Below, piece by piece: positions 52,250 through 61,665 of a stretch of 64,000 nt of DNA (within the stretch, counting starts at the first letter, position 1; the number at the start of each line of letters is the position of its first letter). The notes beneath the pieces were generated by a model. It was not told the DNA's origin. It saw only the letters and a list, made by a program, of their open reading frames with translations, and made no database searches. The DNA comes from Geomonas ferrireducens. Its GTDB lineage: Bacteria; Desulfobacterota; Desulfuromonadia; Geobacterales; Geobacteraceae. Location: the NCBI RefSeq assembly GCF_004917065.1, contig NZ_SSYA01000001.1, forward strand, positions 115,495 to 179,494, read 5' to 3'. The position numbers were made by a program, and so were the translations under genes.

Positions 52250-53050
52250 ATGGAGAAGAGAACAGGTTTCATCGGCGGCGGCAACATGGCCGAGGCGATC
52301 ATCAAGGGGCTTTTGGCGGGTGGCGTTCCTGCCGCCGAGCTGGCGGTCTCCGAGCCCTCCGAGCCGCGCCGCAAGCAGCTCGCCGAGCGTTACGGCGTGC
52401 AGGTGCTTTCGGACAACGTCGCCCTTTGCCGGATGAGCGACACCGTGATCCTCGCCGTGAAACCGCAGGTCGCCTCCCAGGTGCTCTCCCACCTTGAAGC
52501 GACGCCGGACAAGCTCTTCATATCTATAATGGCGGGGGTGAAAAGCGCCGCCATCGAGGGGATGCTGGGTGCCGGCGTCCGCGTGGTGCGCGTCATGCCC
52601 AACACGCCGGCGCTCGTGCTCGAAGGGGCATCGGCGATCGCCCGCGGCTACAACGCGACCGAGGACGACCTGGTGCTCGCCCGCAGGATCTTCGACCTGG
52701 TCGGGACCACCTGCGTCGTGGAAGAGAAGCTACTCGACGCGGTAACCGGCGTCTCCGGCAGCGGCCCGGCCTACGTGCTCACCTTCATCGAGGCATTGAG
52801 CGACGCCGGCGTGAAGCACGGTCTCACCCGGGACGTTGCGACCGCCCTCGCCGCCCAGACCGTCTACGGAACCGCTAAGCTCCTCCTCGAGAGCCACGAA
52901 CACCCCGCCGTCCTGAAAAGCAACGTCGCCTCCCCCGGGGGGACCACCATCGCCGCGATGCACTCCCTTGACCGCGACGGCTTCCGCGCCGCCACCATCA
53001 ACGCGGTGGACGTCTGCGTGGCGCGCTCCAAGGAGCTGGGGGAAAAGTGA
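52250..53050 (+). CDS. proC: Pyrroline-5-carboxylate reductase
   Basis: A 266-residue enzyme for the last step of proline synthesis. The NAD(P)-binding motif is GFIGGGNMAEAIIKGLL; VMPNTPALVLEGASAIA and SNVASPGGTTIAAMHSLD are family signatures. GGGAGG precedes the ATG. The next two genes follow closely. Confidence 0.96.
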   Translation: MEKRTGFIGGGNMAEAIIKGLLAGGVPAAELAVSEPSEPRRKQLAERYGVQVLSDNVALCRMSDTVILAVKPQVASQVLSHLEATPDKLFISIMAGVKSAAIEGMLGAGVRVVRVMPNTPALVLEGASAIARGYNATEDDLVLARRIFDLVGTTCVVEEKLLDAVTGVSGSGPAYVLTFIEALSDAGVKHGLTRDVATALAAQTVYGTAKLLLESHEHPAVLKSNVASPGGTTIAAMHSLDRDGFRAATINAVDVCVARSKELGEK

Positions 53051-53331
53051 AAATAAGGACGATGGTACTCGTGCGCGGCCGGGTGCAGGGGGTCGCCTTC
53101 AGGCACCACACCGCCCGGACTGCGGCCCGGCACAACGTCTCCGGCTGGGTGCGCAACCTGGCCGACGGCTCCGTCGAGGCGTGTTTCGAAGGGGAGGAAG
53201 ACGATGTTCGGGCCATGGTGCAGTGGTGCCGGCGGGGTCCGGAAGCCGCACGCGTGGACGAGTTGATCGAGAAGGCGGGTGAGTACGCCGGTGAGTGCGC
53301 CGGTTTCAGCATCAGGTACGGCGATGAATAG
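53047..53331 (+). CDS. Acylphosphatase
   Basis: A 94-residue protein that cleaves acyl phosphates. The catalytic Arg is in VRGRVQGVAFRHHT and the catalytic Asn in WVRNLADGSVEA. The GTG start overlaps the proC stop by four bases, so translation is coupled. Confidence 0.92.
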   Translation: MKIRTMVLVRGRVQGVAFRHHTARTAARHNVSGWVRNLADGSVEACFEGEEDDVRAMVQWCRRGPEAARVDELIEKAGEYAGECAGFSIRYGDE

Positions 53332-53347
53332 TCACAGGAGAGACGCA

Positions 53348-53830
53348 ATGAATAGATGGATGACGCTGCTTGTGGTCCTGCTCACGTTACTCATCGCGGC
53401 ATCGGCATTTGCGGCGAAGGAGAACCTCGATCTGGACAAGGCGGTCAAGATCGGTAATGGCAAGACCACTGTGATCGAATTCACCGACCCGGACTGCCCC
53501 TACTGCCGCAAGGCGGAGGCCTATTTCCAGAACCGGACCGACGTTACACGCTACGTCTTCTTCATCCCGCTGAAAACGCATCCGAAATCCAAGGATAAGG
53601 TCCAGTACATCCTGTCCGCGAAGGACAAGGCGAAGGCGTTCCACGAGGCGGCTTCCGACACCTTCGACAAGAGAAAGCTCTCCGAGATCACCCCTGCCGG
53701 GATCAAGCTTCAGAAGGAGCACGAAGAGATCGCGAAGGCGAACAAGATGAACGCCACCCCCACCTTCTTGATCTACGGCAGGATCGTCGAGGGCTTCGAC
53801 CTTAAGAAGCTGGAGCAGTTGCTGAAATAG
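53348..53830 (+). CDS. DsbC-like exported thiol protein
   Basis: A 160-residue protein with signal peptide LLIAASAFAA, then a thioredoxin-fold domain with active site DCPYCRKAEAYF and the cis-Pro loop NATPTFLI. It resembles the C-terminal half of DsbC/DsbG without the N-terminal dimerisation domain. ATG at 53348 follows AGGAG. It may reduce or isomerise disulfides, perhaps including cytochrome heme cysteines in the periplasm. Confidence 0.82.
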   Translation: MNRWMTLLVVLLTLLIAASAFAAKENLDLDKAVKIGNGKTTVIEFTDPDCPYCRKAEAYFQNRTDVTRYVFFIPLKTHPKSKDKVQYILSAKDKAKAFHEAASDTFDKRKLSEITPAGIKLQKEHEEIAKANKMNATPTFLIYGRIVEGFDLKKLEQLLK

Positions 53831-53883
53831 CCGCGACTAAATCTATCAGCGGTCGTTATTCAACGTAGGAAAGGCCGTTCACT

Positions 53884-53919
53884 GTCAATTGTCAATTGTC
53901 AATCGTCGACTGTCAATTG
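53884..53919. repeat. Short tandem TGTCAATTG repeat
   Basis: TGTCAATTGTCAATTGTCAAT is followed by CGTCGACTGTCAATTGCC: a seven-base unit repeated with one interruption, 54 bases beyond the DsbC-like gene. Confidence 0.8.
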
Positions 53920-55244
53920 CCTTTGATCGGCCACCCTTTCTCATATCCCTCCGGGAAGAAGTTCTCGCGTGTCCGGTTGAAGTAGCCATACTGGATCTTC
54001 GGGAACGCCCGCTTCACCTCCTGCAACATCCGGTACATCCCGATCCCCCTCTTTTCCATCCCCATCCTCTCGTTGTAGAAAGCGGGATCGATGGAGAGGT
54101 TGCGCATCTGCAGCATGTCCACACCGGTCGTGTCGATGAACTTGAGAAGCGCCTCGACTTCGGAAGGGCTGTCCGTCACGCCCGGCGAGACGAGGTAGTT
54201 GATCATGGTGAAGAGCCCGCGATCCTTGGCCGTCTTCACAGACTCCACCACGTCGGCGAAGCGGTACCCCTTGGGACGGTAGTAGTTGTTGTAGAACCCC
54301 TCCTGCACCGAGTTCATGGAGAAGCGCATGGAGTCCATGCCCGCGTCGCAGAGCATGCGGATCCTGTCCGGCATTGAGCCGTTCGAGTTGAAGTTCACCG
54401 TGCCGCGTGAGCTGCCGGCTTTGAGCCTTCTGGTCGCCTCGGCAACGGTGTCCGCCTGCATGATAGGATCCCCTTCGCACCCCTGGCCGTAAGAGACGAT
54501 CGGCTCCGGCGCCTGCAAAAGGTGCGGCAGCATGAGCTCGACGATCTCCTCCGGTGTCGGCACGAACGGGATGCGCTCGTGGTTCGAGGGGCAGCAATCG
54601 GACGGCTGCAGGCTGATGCACCCGAGGCAGCGCGAGTTGCAGACCGGCGAGGTCGGGATGGGCGCTTCCCACCTGCGGAAGAATAGGTTCTTCGCCGCGA
54701 AGCAGTGGTAGTCGACGGCGCAGCGGGAGAGCTGCTCGATGAGTCTGTTCTTCGGGAACTCGGCGAGCATCTTGCGCACTAGGGGATCGAGCTTTCTGTC
54801 ATCGTAGTTTTTCGGCAGCCAGTTCTCGTTGGCGTCCACGCGGGTCGCCGCCACCACGAAGCGCTCCGTCTCCTCGTCCCATCCCACGGCGGTGTAGGAC
54901 CAAAGCGGCAGGTGCACCCTCTTCTTCGCGTATTCGCAGGCGGGGAGCAGGGTACGCATGTACCCGGGGGCCATGAAGGCGGAAACGGCCTGGACCTTCA
55001 TGCTGCGCCGCCCCTCCTTGACGTGGCTCACGGTGCGAAAGCGCCCCTCGCGCTCGTCCCAGGCGACGGGCGGGGTGTCGGGTATGGTGAAGAGGCGGCT
55101 GTCCTCGGGGAGCGGAATCAGCTCCACCGACTCGGGGAGCACGGCTTCGTTGGCGCTCATGCCGGCCATGGTGAGGTACGGGTGGTCGTAGATGTTGCCC
55201 TGGCTATCGGCGTAGAGCAGTTTCGGCAGTCTCTTTCTTTTCAT
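53913..55244 (-). CDS. Radical SAM protein, function unknown
   Basis: A 443-residue protein. The cluster motif CNSRCLGC (CX3CX2C) is near residue 202, unusually deep in the chain, after a long N-terminal part. YGQGCEGDPIM and FNSNGSMPDRI fit a radical SAM core. AGGGAAGAC precedes the ATG. No named subfamily recognised. Confidence 0.82.
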   Translation of the reverse strand: MKRKRLPKLLYADSQGNIYDHPYLTMAGMSANEAVLPESVELIPLPEDSRLFTIPDTPPVAWDEREGRFRTVSHVKEGRRSMKVQAVSAFMAPGYMRTLLPACEYAKKRVHLPLWSYTAVGWDEETERFVVAATRVDANENWLPKNYDDRKLDPLVRKMLAEFPKNRLIEQLSRCAVDYHCFAAKNLFFRRWEAPIPTSPVCNSRCLGCISLQPSDCCPSNHERIPFVPTPEEIVELMLPHLLQAPEPIVSYGQGCEGDPIMQADTVAEATRRLKAGSSRGTVNFNSNGSMPDRIRMLCDAGMDSMRFSMNSVQEGFYNNYYRPKGYRFADVVESVKTAKDRGLFTMINYLVSPGVTDSPSEVEALLKFIDTTGVDMLQMRNLSIDPAFYNERMGMEKRGIGMYRMLQEVKRAFPKIQYGYFNRTRENFFPEGYEKGWPIKGN

Positions 55245-55406
55245 GTCTTCCCTGTGGGTAGCTCCCCGGTTTCGATCTCGCGTGGGCGGCCGTTACCAGG
55301 CGCCGCCAACAGCCGCTTACAGTAGCAAAAAAGCGTGCGGCGGGCAAGAAAAGGCACCACCATTTTTCTGGCGCCACCGCACATAAATGGGCTACAATCC
55401 CCGCCC

Positions 55407-57080
55407 ATGAAGATACTGTTCACCACACTGCACGCCAAGTACGTCCACGCCTCCCTGGCCCTCCCGTATCTCGCCGTATCGGCCCCTCAGCTTTCCGGGG
55501 CCGAGTACCGCATCCTCGAGCTCACCATAAACGAGCACCCGGACGTGCTTTTGGCGAAACTCCACGCGGAGCAGGCGGACGTCGTTCTTTTCTCCTGCTA
55601 CATCTGGAATACCGAACTTACGCTTAAGCTCGCCTCGGACCTGAAACAGTTGCAGCCTCACGCCTTCATCGCCCTTGGGGGACCCGAGGTCTCCTTCGGA
55701 GCCTTCGACCTCATGGTGCGGAACCCTTCGGTGGACTGCATCGTCCGGGGCGAAGGTGAAGCGACCTGCCGGGAGCTGATCGGCGCCCTGCACCGGGGGC
55801 AGCCGCTGGACGAGATCGCCGGCCTCACCTACCGCGAAGGGGAAGAGGTGATCGCCAATCCGGAGCGAAGTGCCATGGCGCACCTCGACGACATCCCCTC
55901 CCCCTTCGTCGCGGCACTCGTCGACCTCAAGAAGCCGCTTGTCTATTACGAAACCTCGCGAGGCTGTCCGTTCTCCTGCGCCTTCTGTATGTCGTCGATC
56001 GAACGAGGGGTGCGCTCCTTCTCCATGGAGAGGATCAAAAAGGACCTCAGCATCCTCATCGAGGAGGGGGCCCAGACGGTGAAGCTTGCCGACCGCACCT
56101 TCAACTACGACGCGGGCCGGGCCAACGAGATCTGGCGCTTCATCCTCGAACACAACCGCAGCAGCAAGTTTCACTTCGAGATCGCGGCGGAGCTGCTCAC
56201 CGAGGATAACCTGGCCCTCCTGGCGCAGGTTCCCGCCGGCGTGTTCCGTTTTGAGATAGGGGTGCAGTCGGGGGGAGAGGAGACGCTTGCCAAGGTGGAG
56301 CGGAAATCGAGCCTTGAGAAGCTTTACGGCAACGTAGAGAGACTCAAGGCGACGACGGGTGTGACAATCCATCTTGACCTGGTGGCGGGACTTCCCGGCG
56401 AGTCGCTGGAAGGCTTTCTCGCCTCGGTGCAGGGGCTCTTCGCCCTGGGTGCCGACCACATCCAGGTTGAGCCGTTGAAGGTGCTCAAGGGAACCGCCAT
56501 GCGCGGCATCGCCAGGAAGGAAGGTTACGCCTACTCGGAAGCGGCACCGTACAAGATACTGCGCACCCCCTGGCTTTCCTTTGACGACATCCGTCGCATC
56601 GAGGGGATCAGCCGCCTGCTCGATCAGGTCTACAACAGCGGCAGGTTCACGGCGAGCCTGCACGAGTTCGCCTCGCACTTCCCGCTGTCGCAGTTATTCT
56701 CGATGGCGGCGGAATTCCTGGAGGGGGAAGGGGTGAGCGGCAACCTCTCCCTCGCGGCGCTCTTCGAGGCGATCTGGCGCTTTGCCGGAGACGCCCTTAC
56801 GGGTGAGCGGCTCGAGCGCCTGCGCGACGCCCTCTGCTACGACTTCTGCCTCACCGGCTACCCGAGCGGCAACACCCCGCCCTTCTTCGACAGGAGAAGG
56901 CAAACAGTGGATAGCCCCATACCGGCGCGCCCGGCCTCCCCCCCCGGCGAACGGATCAGGCGGTATCGCCGCAGCTTCGCACGGGATTACCGCACCTCCC
57001 CATGGCGCGAGGAGACTACGGAAATCACCTTCGTCTACCGCTCCGCACCGGGGGAAGGACTCAAGGTGCAAGTCCTCTAG
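55407..57080 (+). CDS. B12-binding domain radical SAM protein (DUF4080-like)
   Basis: A 557-residue protein. The N-terminal 140 residues form a cobalamin-binding-like domain (MKILFTTLHAKYVHASLALP, GGPEVSFGAFDLM). The radical SAM core has CPFSCAFC near residue 193, and a C-terminal extension follows. The reading that starts at 55335 lacks support. The ribosome site is weak. Substrate unknown. Confidence 0.87.
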   Translation: MKILFTTLHAKYVHASLALPYLAVSAPQLSGAEYRILELTINEHPDVLLAKLHAEQADVVLFSCYIWNTELTLKLASDLKQLQPHAFIALGGPEVSFGAFDLMVRNPSVDCIVRGEGEATCRELIGALHRGQPLDEIAGLTYREGEEVIANPERSAMAHLDDIPSPFVAALVDLKKPLVYYETSRGCPFSCAFCMSSIERGVRSFSMERIKKDLSILIEEGAQTVKLADRTFNYDAGRANEIWRFILEHNRSSKFHFEIAAELLTEDNLALLAQVPAGVFRFEIGVQSGGEETLAKVERKSSLEKLYGNVERLKATTGVTIHLDLVAGLPGESLEGFLASVQGLFALGADHIQVEPLKVLKGTAMRGIARKEGYAYSEAAPYKILRTPWLSFDDIRRIEGISRLLDQVYNSGRFTASLHEFASHFPLSQLFSMAAEFLEGEGVSGNLSLAALFEAIWRFAGDALTGERLERLRDALCYDFCLTGYPSGNTPPFFDRRRQTVDSPIPARPASPPGERIRRYRRSFARDYRTSPWREETTEITFVYRSAPGEGLKVQVL

Positions 57081-57163
57081 CCCATCACTATTGCATCCCC
57101 TTGCAGTCCCGGCGCCGCGGGCGATACTTAACCGTCTCCAATCCAGGACCGGAAGGGGGGAGC

Positions 57164-57406
57164 ATGGAATACTTCACCGTTTCCTGCCAGCGCCGGGGCA
57201 GCGTCAGCGTAGACGGGCTCTACCAGGGCGAGAACACCAACGGCGACACGCTCCGGGTCTTCCAGTGCAGCGCCGGCCTGCACGACATCTCGCTTGAATG
57301 CCGGCTCGGGCAACGGTGCCGGGAGATGACCCAGAGGGTGCTCATCTCCCGGACCAACGCCATCGTCCCCATGGTGATCCGCTTTTTCTGCGAACTGCAG
57401 CAGTAG
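57164..57406 (+). CDS. Small hypothetical protein, PEGA-like
   Basis: An 80-residue protein. RGSVSVDGLYQGENTNGDTL, then FQCSAGLHDISLEC, has the shape of a single PEGA repeat. AAGGGGGGAGC precedes the ATG at 57164. It ends five bases before the end of pepD on the other strand. Confidence 0.65.
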   Translation: MEYFTVSCQRRGSVSVDGLYQGENTNGDTLRVFQCSAGLHDISLECRLGQRCREMTQRVLISRTNAIVPMVIRFFCELQQ

Positions 57407-57411
57407 TGCCG

Positions 57412-58863
57412 CTAAACCGTCTTCAGCACCTCGAGCAGAAACTTCCAGTAGTTGCCCACGCTTTCGATGTAGACCCGCTCGTCCGGGGAGTGCACCTTTT
57501 CCATGTTGGGGCCAAAAGAGATCATGTCGATCCCCGGGATGCGCTCACCGATGATGCCGCACTCAAGCCCGGCGTGCACCGCCTTCACCTCGGCATCCCT
57601 GCCGTATAGGTGCCGGTAGCACCCTTTGGCGACCTTCAGGACATGCGAGTCCATATTGGGCTGCCACCCGGGGTACCCTTCGCTCACCTCGAGCTCGGCG
57701 CCGGAAAGCCGCAGAGTCGCTTCGACCGTCTCCACGATCTCGGCAAGGCGCGACGCGCTGGAGCTTCGCTGGCTCGTTATGAGAACAACCGCATCGCCGG
57801 TGGTGCTGACTACCGAGACGTTGGTGGAGGTTTCCACCAGCCCCGGAATGTCGCTGCTCATGCGCTGGACGCCACTGGGAAGCGCCGCGATGGCTCGCAT
57901 GACGCGCAGCTGCAGGTCCCCTTCCAGCACTTGTTTGGGCGGCGCAACCTCCCGTGCGATGGTGAGCCGCACGCCCGGATCCACTCCGGCCAACTCCGCC
58001 TTGAAGGTCTCCTCGAGCTTCGCCACCAGTTCCTCGCCCCTCCCCTGTTGCTCGGACGGCAGGTACAGGACGGCGGCGCACTCGCGCGGGATCGCGTTTC
58101 TCATGTTGCCGCCGTCGATGGCGGCCAGGCGCGCACCGAGTTCAGCCATCCTAAGCAGCGCCCGGTTCAGGAGCTTGATGGCGTTGCCGAGACCCTTGTC
58201 TATCTCAAGCCCCGAGTGCCCCCCCTTCAGCCCTTTCACCGAAAGGCGGAGCGCCACCGCCTCGTCCGGCGCGGCTTCGGTCGCAAGGCGCCAGCGCCCT
58301 ACGGTGTCCTTGCCGCCGGCGCATCCGATGTAGAGGGCCCCTTCCTCCTCAGAGTCCAGGTTCAGCAGCGTCCTGCTTCGGACCAGGGCCGGGCTCAGGT
58401 GCTTCGCCCCTCTGAGGCCGGTCTCCTCCTCAACGGTGAAGAGGAGCTCGAGCGGTCCGTGCTCGCCGCTTCCCCCTTCCATGATGGCCAGCGAGGTGGC
58501 CACACCGATACCGTTGTCGGCTCCGAGCGTGGTACCGTTCGCGGTCAGCACATCCCCCCGGCGCACCAGCTCGATAGGATCGCTCATGAAGTCGTGCACC
58601 TTGTCCGCGTTCTTCTCGCAAACCATGTCCAGGTGGGACTGCAGGCAGACCGAAGGGACACCCTCCCTTCCAGGCGTGGCCGGCAGCCGTACCACGACGT
58701 TGCCGCAATCATCCTTCGCCCCTTCCAGCCCGAGTTCACCGGCACGCTTCAGGATGTAGTCAGCGAGTCTCTCCTCGTGCCCGGAGGGCCTGGGAATGGC
58801 GGCAAGAGCCGCAAAACAGCGCCAGAATATCTGGGGTTCAAGACCTCGTATCGCTTCCGTCAT
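57412..58863 (-). CDS. pepD: Cytosolic non-specific dipeptidase (aminoacyl-histidine dipeptidase)
   Basis: A 483-residue M20 peptidase. The metal-site motifs are SHLDMVCEKN, LGADNGIGVA and FTVEEETGLRGA; the C-terminal HAGLECGIIGERIPGIDMIS is also typical. ATG at 58863 follows GGGAG; the earlier ATG at 58875 has no site. Confidence 0.93.
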   Translation of the reverse strand: MTEAIRGLEPQIFWRCFAALAAIPRPSGHEERLADYILKRAGELGLEGAKDDCGNVVVRLPATPGREGVPSVCLQSHLDMVCEKNADKVHDFMSDPIELVRRGDVLTANGTTLGADNGIGVATSLAIMEGGSGEHGPLELLFTVEEETGLRGAKHLSPALVRSRTLLNLDSEEEGALYIGCAGGKDTVGRWRLATEAAPDEAVALRLSVKGLKGGHSGLEIDKGLGNAIKLLNRALLRMAELGARLAAIDGGNMRNAIPRECAAVLYLPSEQQGRGEELVAKLEETFKAELAGVDPGVRLTIAREVAPPKQVLEGDLQLRVMRAIAALPSGVQRMSSDIPGLVETSTNVSVVSTTGDAVVLITSQRSSSASRLAEIVETVEATLRLSGAELEVSEGYPGWQPNMDSHVLKVAKGCYRHLYGRDAEVKAVHAGLECGIIGERIPGIDMISFGPNMEKVHSPDERVYIESVGNYWKFLLEVLKTV

Positions 58864-58884
58864 GACTGCTCCCATAAATAAAGA

Positions 58885-58909
58885 TGCCCCTGCGGCGCTG
58901 CCGCAGGGG
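58885..58909 (-). terminator. Terminator after M48 peptidase gene
   Basis: CCCCTGCGGC and GCCGCAGGGG form a strong stem with a short loop; the minus-strand tail is CATCTTTATTTAT. Confidence 0.75.
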
Positions 58910-58944
58910 ATGGTATTATCACTTTGTCACTATCCACGCACCGT

Positions 58945-59751
58945 TCAGAGCTTTTGCACCTTCGCCTTTATGCGGTTGAACTGCGAGTTGGACTCGGGGG
59001 GCCAGCTCTTCAGCGGCAGTTGGGCGATTTCCTTCTGGATGTCCTTGATGCGGTCGATGGTCTCCGGGTGGGATGAGAAATACCTGGCGATCGTGCTCGG
59101 TTGCCGTTCCTCCGCCGCGTCGAGCTTCTTGAAAAAGCTCACCATCCCCTCCGGGTTGTACCCAGCCTTGTACATGGTCTCGACGCCCAGGTAGTCGGCC
59201 TGGCTCTCCATCTCCCTGCTGTAATACATCCCGCCCGCCTTGCCGAAAAGGTCGGCCGCAAGCTTCGAAAGCTCCCCGCTTTGCCCCCCAAGGAGGAGGC
59301 TGACGATGAGGCTGTAGCCGTACTGCTGGGTCATCTGCCTCGTCGAGTGCCGGGCCACGACATGGTTCATTTCGTGGGCCATGACTGCGGCGAGCTCGGT
59401 TTCGCTGGATGCGGCCTTGATGAGTCCGGTGTTCACGTAGGTGTGCCCCCCCGGGATGGCGAAGGCGTTGACGCTCTCGTCCTGCACCACCTGAAAGGTG
59501 AAGGGGAAGTCCTGCTTGCGCACCCCAGTCAGGAGCCTTTTGCCGACACCATCGATGTAAGCTTGCACCTCCGGGTCTCTTATGACCTTGTGCTGCTTTT
59601 CCACTTCCACGGCAAACTTGTCCCCGAGTTGCTGCTCTTCCGAGACGGAGATGAGGTTGAAGCCCCCTACCGATGACTTGTTGACGGCGCAGCCGGAAAT
59701 GATGGAAAGGCTGACCAGGACGGGCAACAAAAGCCTCTTCAAGTATTTCAT
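58945..59751 (-). CDS. M48-family metalloprotease lipoprotein (BepA/LoiP-like)
   Basis: A 268-residue protein with lipobox SIISGC and zinc motif VMAHEMNHVVARHS; a third zinc ligand is likely in the Glu/Asp-rich EMESQADYLG. Members of this family act in outer-membrane protein quality control. ATG at 59751 with GAGAGG upstream. Confidence 0.88.
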   Translation of the reverse strand: MKYLKRLLLPVLVSLSIISGCAVNKSSVGGFNLISVSEEQQLGDKFAVEVEKQHKVIRDPEVQAYIDGVGKRLLTGVRKQDFPFTFQVVQDESVNAFAIPGGHTYVNTGLIKAASSETELAAVMAHEMNHVVARHSTRQMTQQYGYSLIVSLLLGGQSGELSKLAADLFGKAGGMYYSREMESQADYLGVETMYKAGYNPEGMVSFFKKLDAAEERQPSTIARYFSSHPETIDRIKDIQKEIAQLPLKSWPPESNSQFNRIKAKVQKL

Positions 59752-59803
59752 CAACACACCTCTCTTTCTTTTTATGACAACACTGACAATTCAGCAGCTG
59801 CAC

Positions 59804-61441
59804 TTACTGTTCCGGTGAATCCCGCCACTCAACAGCACCGTACGTTCTGTCACTCACGAAGCTATACACAAGACTTATAGTCCCTTCAGAGCGCGATTTG
59901 CTGCTTATATTAGCATAGTTCGTCTGGCGTATCGACTCGGAATATTGTATGCCGAGGGCATGGTTTCCATAAACTCTCAAAGTGAAAAGCGCGTGCCCCC
60001 TGAAAACAGACTCCGAGCCGTCATGATCAGGCCCTAAGCTGCTGACGTAATACCCTCTTCCTGTCACGTCCAGCATCGCCCTCTCCCCAAAGAGTCCCCT
60101 CAGGCCGATATACATTTGCGGCGTCGCTCCAAAGTGATAACCGCGTTCCTCGACCACGTCGGTCTCCAGTCCCGTGGCTCCGAAACCAACGCCGCCCAAT
60201 ATCGAGCCCTGCAGGGCTACCTCGCGCCCCAACCACAACTGCCCCGTCGTTCCCAGGGAGAGTGCGGTACTCGAGACACGGAAGAGGTACGGGGAGATGT
60301 AGTCATAACTCCCGTAAAGTCCCCAGATGCCCCGGTAATTGTCTCCCAGTCCGTACCGTTTTCCTTTCAGGAGGCCGTGCACGGTCAGGGTATCGACCAG
60401 GTTGTTGGATGTGGGCCTGGCGGAGACTTCAAAGTTGAAGTAATCAAAGGGACGGTGATAGGTGTAGCCGGGTTTGCCAGGAAGCCCGTAGCTCATGGAA
60501 AACTCGAGGATGCCTATTCCCTCGCGGGAGCGCTCTGCGACCTTGGCACTGATGTTATTCGAGTGCGTGTCGACACTAGCCCCGGCCCTGAACATCCAAA
60601 GCGTCGCCGGTTTGTGATTCGGGAAGATTACATCAAAGCGCTTGCCGAAAGCCGCCCGGTTAAAGGCTGTCGGCGGAGAAATCGCGGCCGCGGCCAATTC
60701 GTAGCCGAAAGGCGGACTGCTCCCACCCTCCTCAAGCACGAGTTCGGCCATGCGAAAAAGGGCCTCGCCCAGAAGGCTACCCGCATTTCCGGTGGTGATG
60801 AGGTCGTTTACGGACGGCCTGGAATTCTCGCCAGCCATTTCCCAGAGAAAGCTTCCGGCGTTGCTGTAGACAAGTGATTGCCAGAAATTCAGACCGGACG
60901 AACGGGCAAGCCCGTACATGGTCGCACCTTCGTAAGGGTGGCCGAACTGGTTGACCTGGAAGGTGTCCTGATCGAAGGTCCAGTCCTGGTGCGTCAGCTG
61001 GCGCCAGAACGAAGAAGGATTGGTTGAGTAAGTTTTCCTTCCCTCTTCCGTTCTATCGTTGTTGAGAAAGGTTCTGTCGAAGGCGTTGAGGGCGATTATG
61101 AAGCCAGGTATCTCGAGTGCTGGGATAAGATAGCTTTTTCCTTCGCCGGTCTCCCAGGAAAGAACCGGTCTCAAATCTACGGCATCGGTTTGGTGACGAT
61201 CGACATCGGCTTTTGCTACTTGGAAAAGTGGATGAAGACGCTCTGCCGTTCTCCACGTAAAAAAGGACGTGGCGGCGCCGCTGTCTGCCGTCAGCGAGAC
61301 GTCGGATGTACGGGGGACTTGAGCTGCACGACCGGGCAACATCGCTTCGTCAGCGTGAGCTATCCCTGTAGTAAAAAGCGACACTGCCAAAAACACCACG
61401 GCGATTGACGAAGATGCCGGAAAATCGTAAAAACTCTTCAT
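59804..61441 (-). CDS. DUF3943-like outer-membrane protein
   Basis: A 545-residue protein with signal peptide core IAVVFLAVSLFTTGIAHA. A middle segment (NQFGHPYEGATMYGLARSSG) matches the DUF3943 look, and a beta-strand-rich C-terminal half follows. The start is ATG at 61441 after AGGGGGCGG. A leader reading from 61528 is rejected. Function unknown. Confidence 0.72.
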   Translation of the reverse strand: MKSFYDFPASSSIAVVFLAVSLFTTGIAHADEAMLPGRAAQVPRTSDVSLTADSGAATSFFTWRTAERLHPLFQVAKADVDRHQTDAVDLRPVLSWETGEGKSYLIPALEIPGFIIALNAFDRTFLNNDRTEEGRKTYSTNPSSFWRQLTHQDWTFDQDTFQVNQFGHPYEGATMYGLARSSGLNFWQSLVYSNAGSFLWEMAGENSRPSVNDLITTGNAGSLLGEALFRMAELVLEEGGSSPPFGYELAAAAISPPTAFNRAAFGKRFDVIFPNHKPATLWMFRAGASVDTHSNNISAKVAERSREGIGILEFSMSYGLPGKPGYTYHRPFDYFNFEVSARPTSNNLVDTLTVHGLLKGKRYGLGDNYRGIWGLYGSYDYISPYLFRVSSTALSLGTTGQLWLGREVALQGSILGGVGFGATGLETDVVEERGYHFGATPQMYIGLRGLFGERAMLDVTGRGYYVSSLGPDHDGSESVFRGHALFTLRVYGNHALGIQYSESIRQTNYANISSKSRSEGTISLVYSFVSDRTYGAVEWRDSPEQ

Positions 61442-61610
61442 TCCGCCCCCTGTCATCTGGAAGATCAAGGAACCAGCCACTGCAGGATAGACAGCATGAA
61501 GCGACAGCCTGCGATGATGTTTCGGCATAAAATGTCGGTAAAATTAACATATGACAATCTACACAGGTAGTCTGCTTTGTCAAGAAAGCTCTCCCCCCGG
61601 CTGAGACACA

Positions 61611-61642
61611 AAAAAGCCCCGCAGGTACAACCGGCGGGGCTT
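61611..61642 (-). terminator. Terminator after chemotaxis receptor gene
   Basis: AGCCCCGC and GCGGGGCT form a stem with an 11-base loop, followed by TTTTTTGTG on the minus strand. Confidence 0.85.
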
Positions 61643-61665
61643 AGAGAACAAAACGGGTAGAAGAG

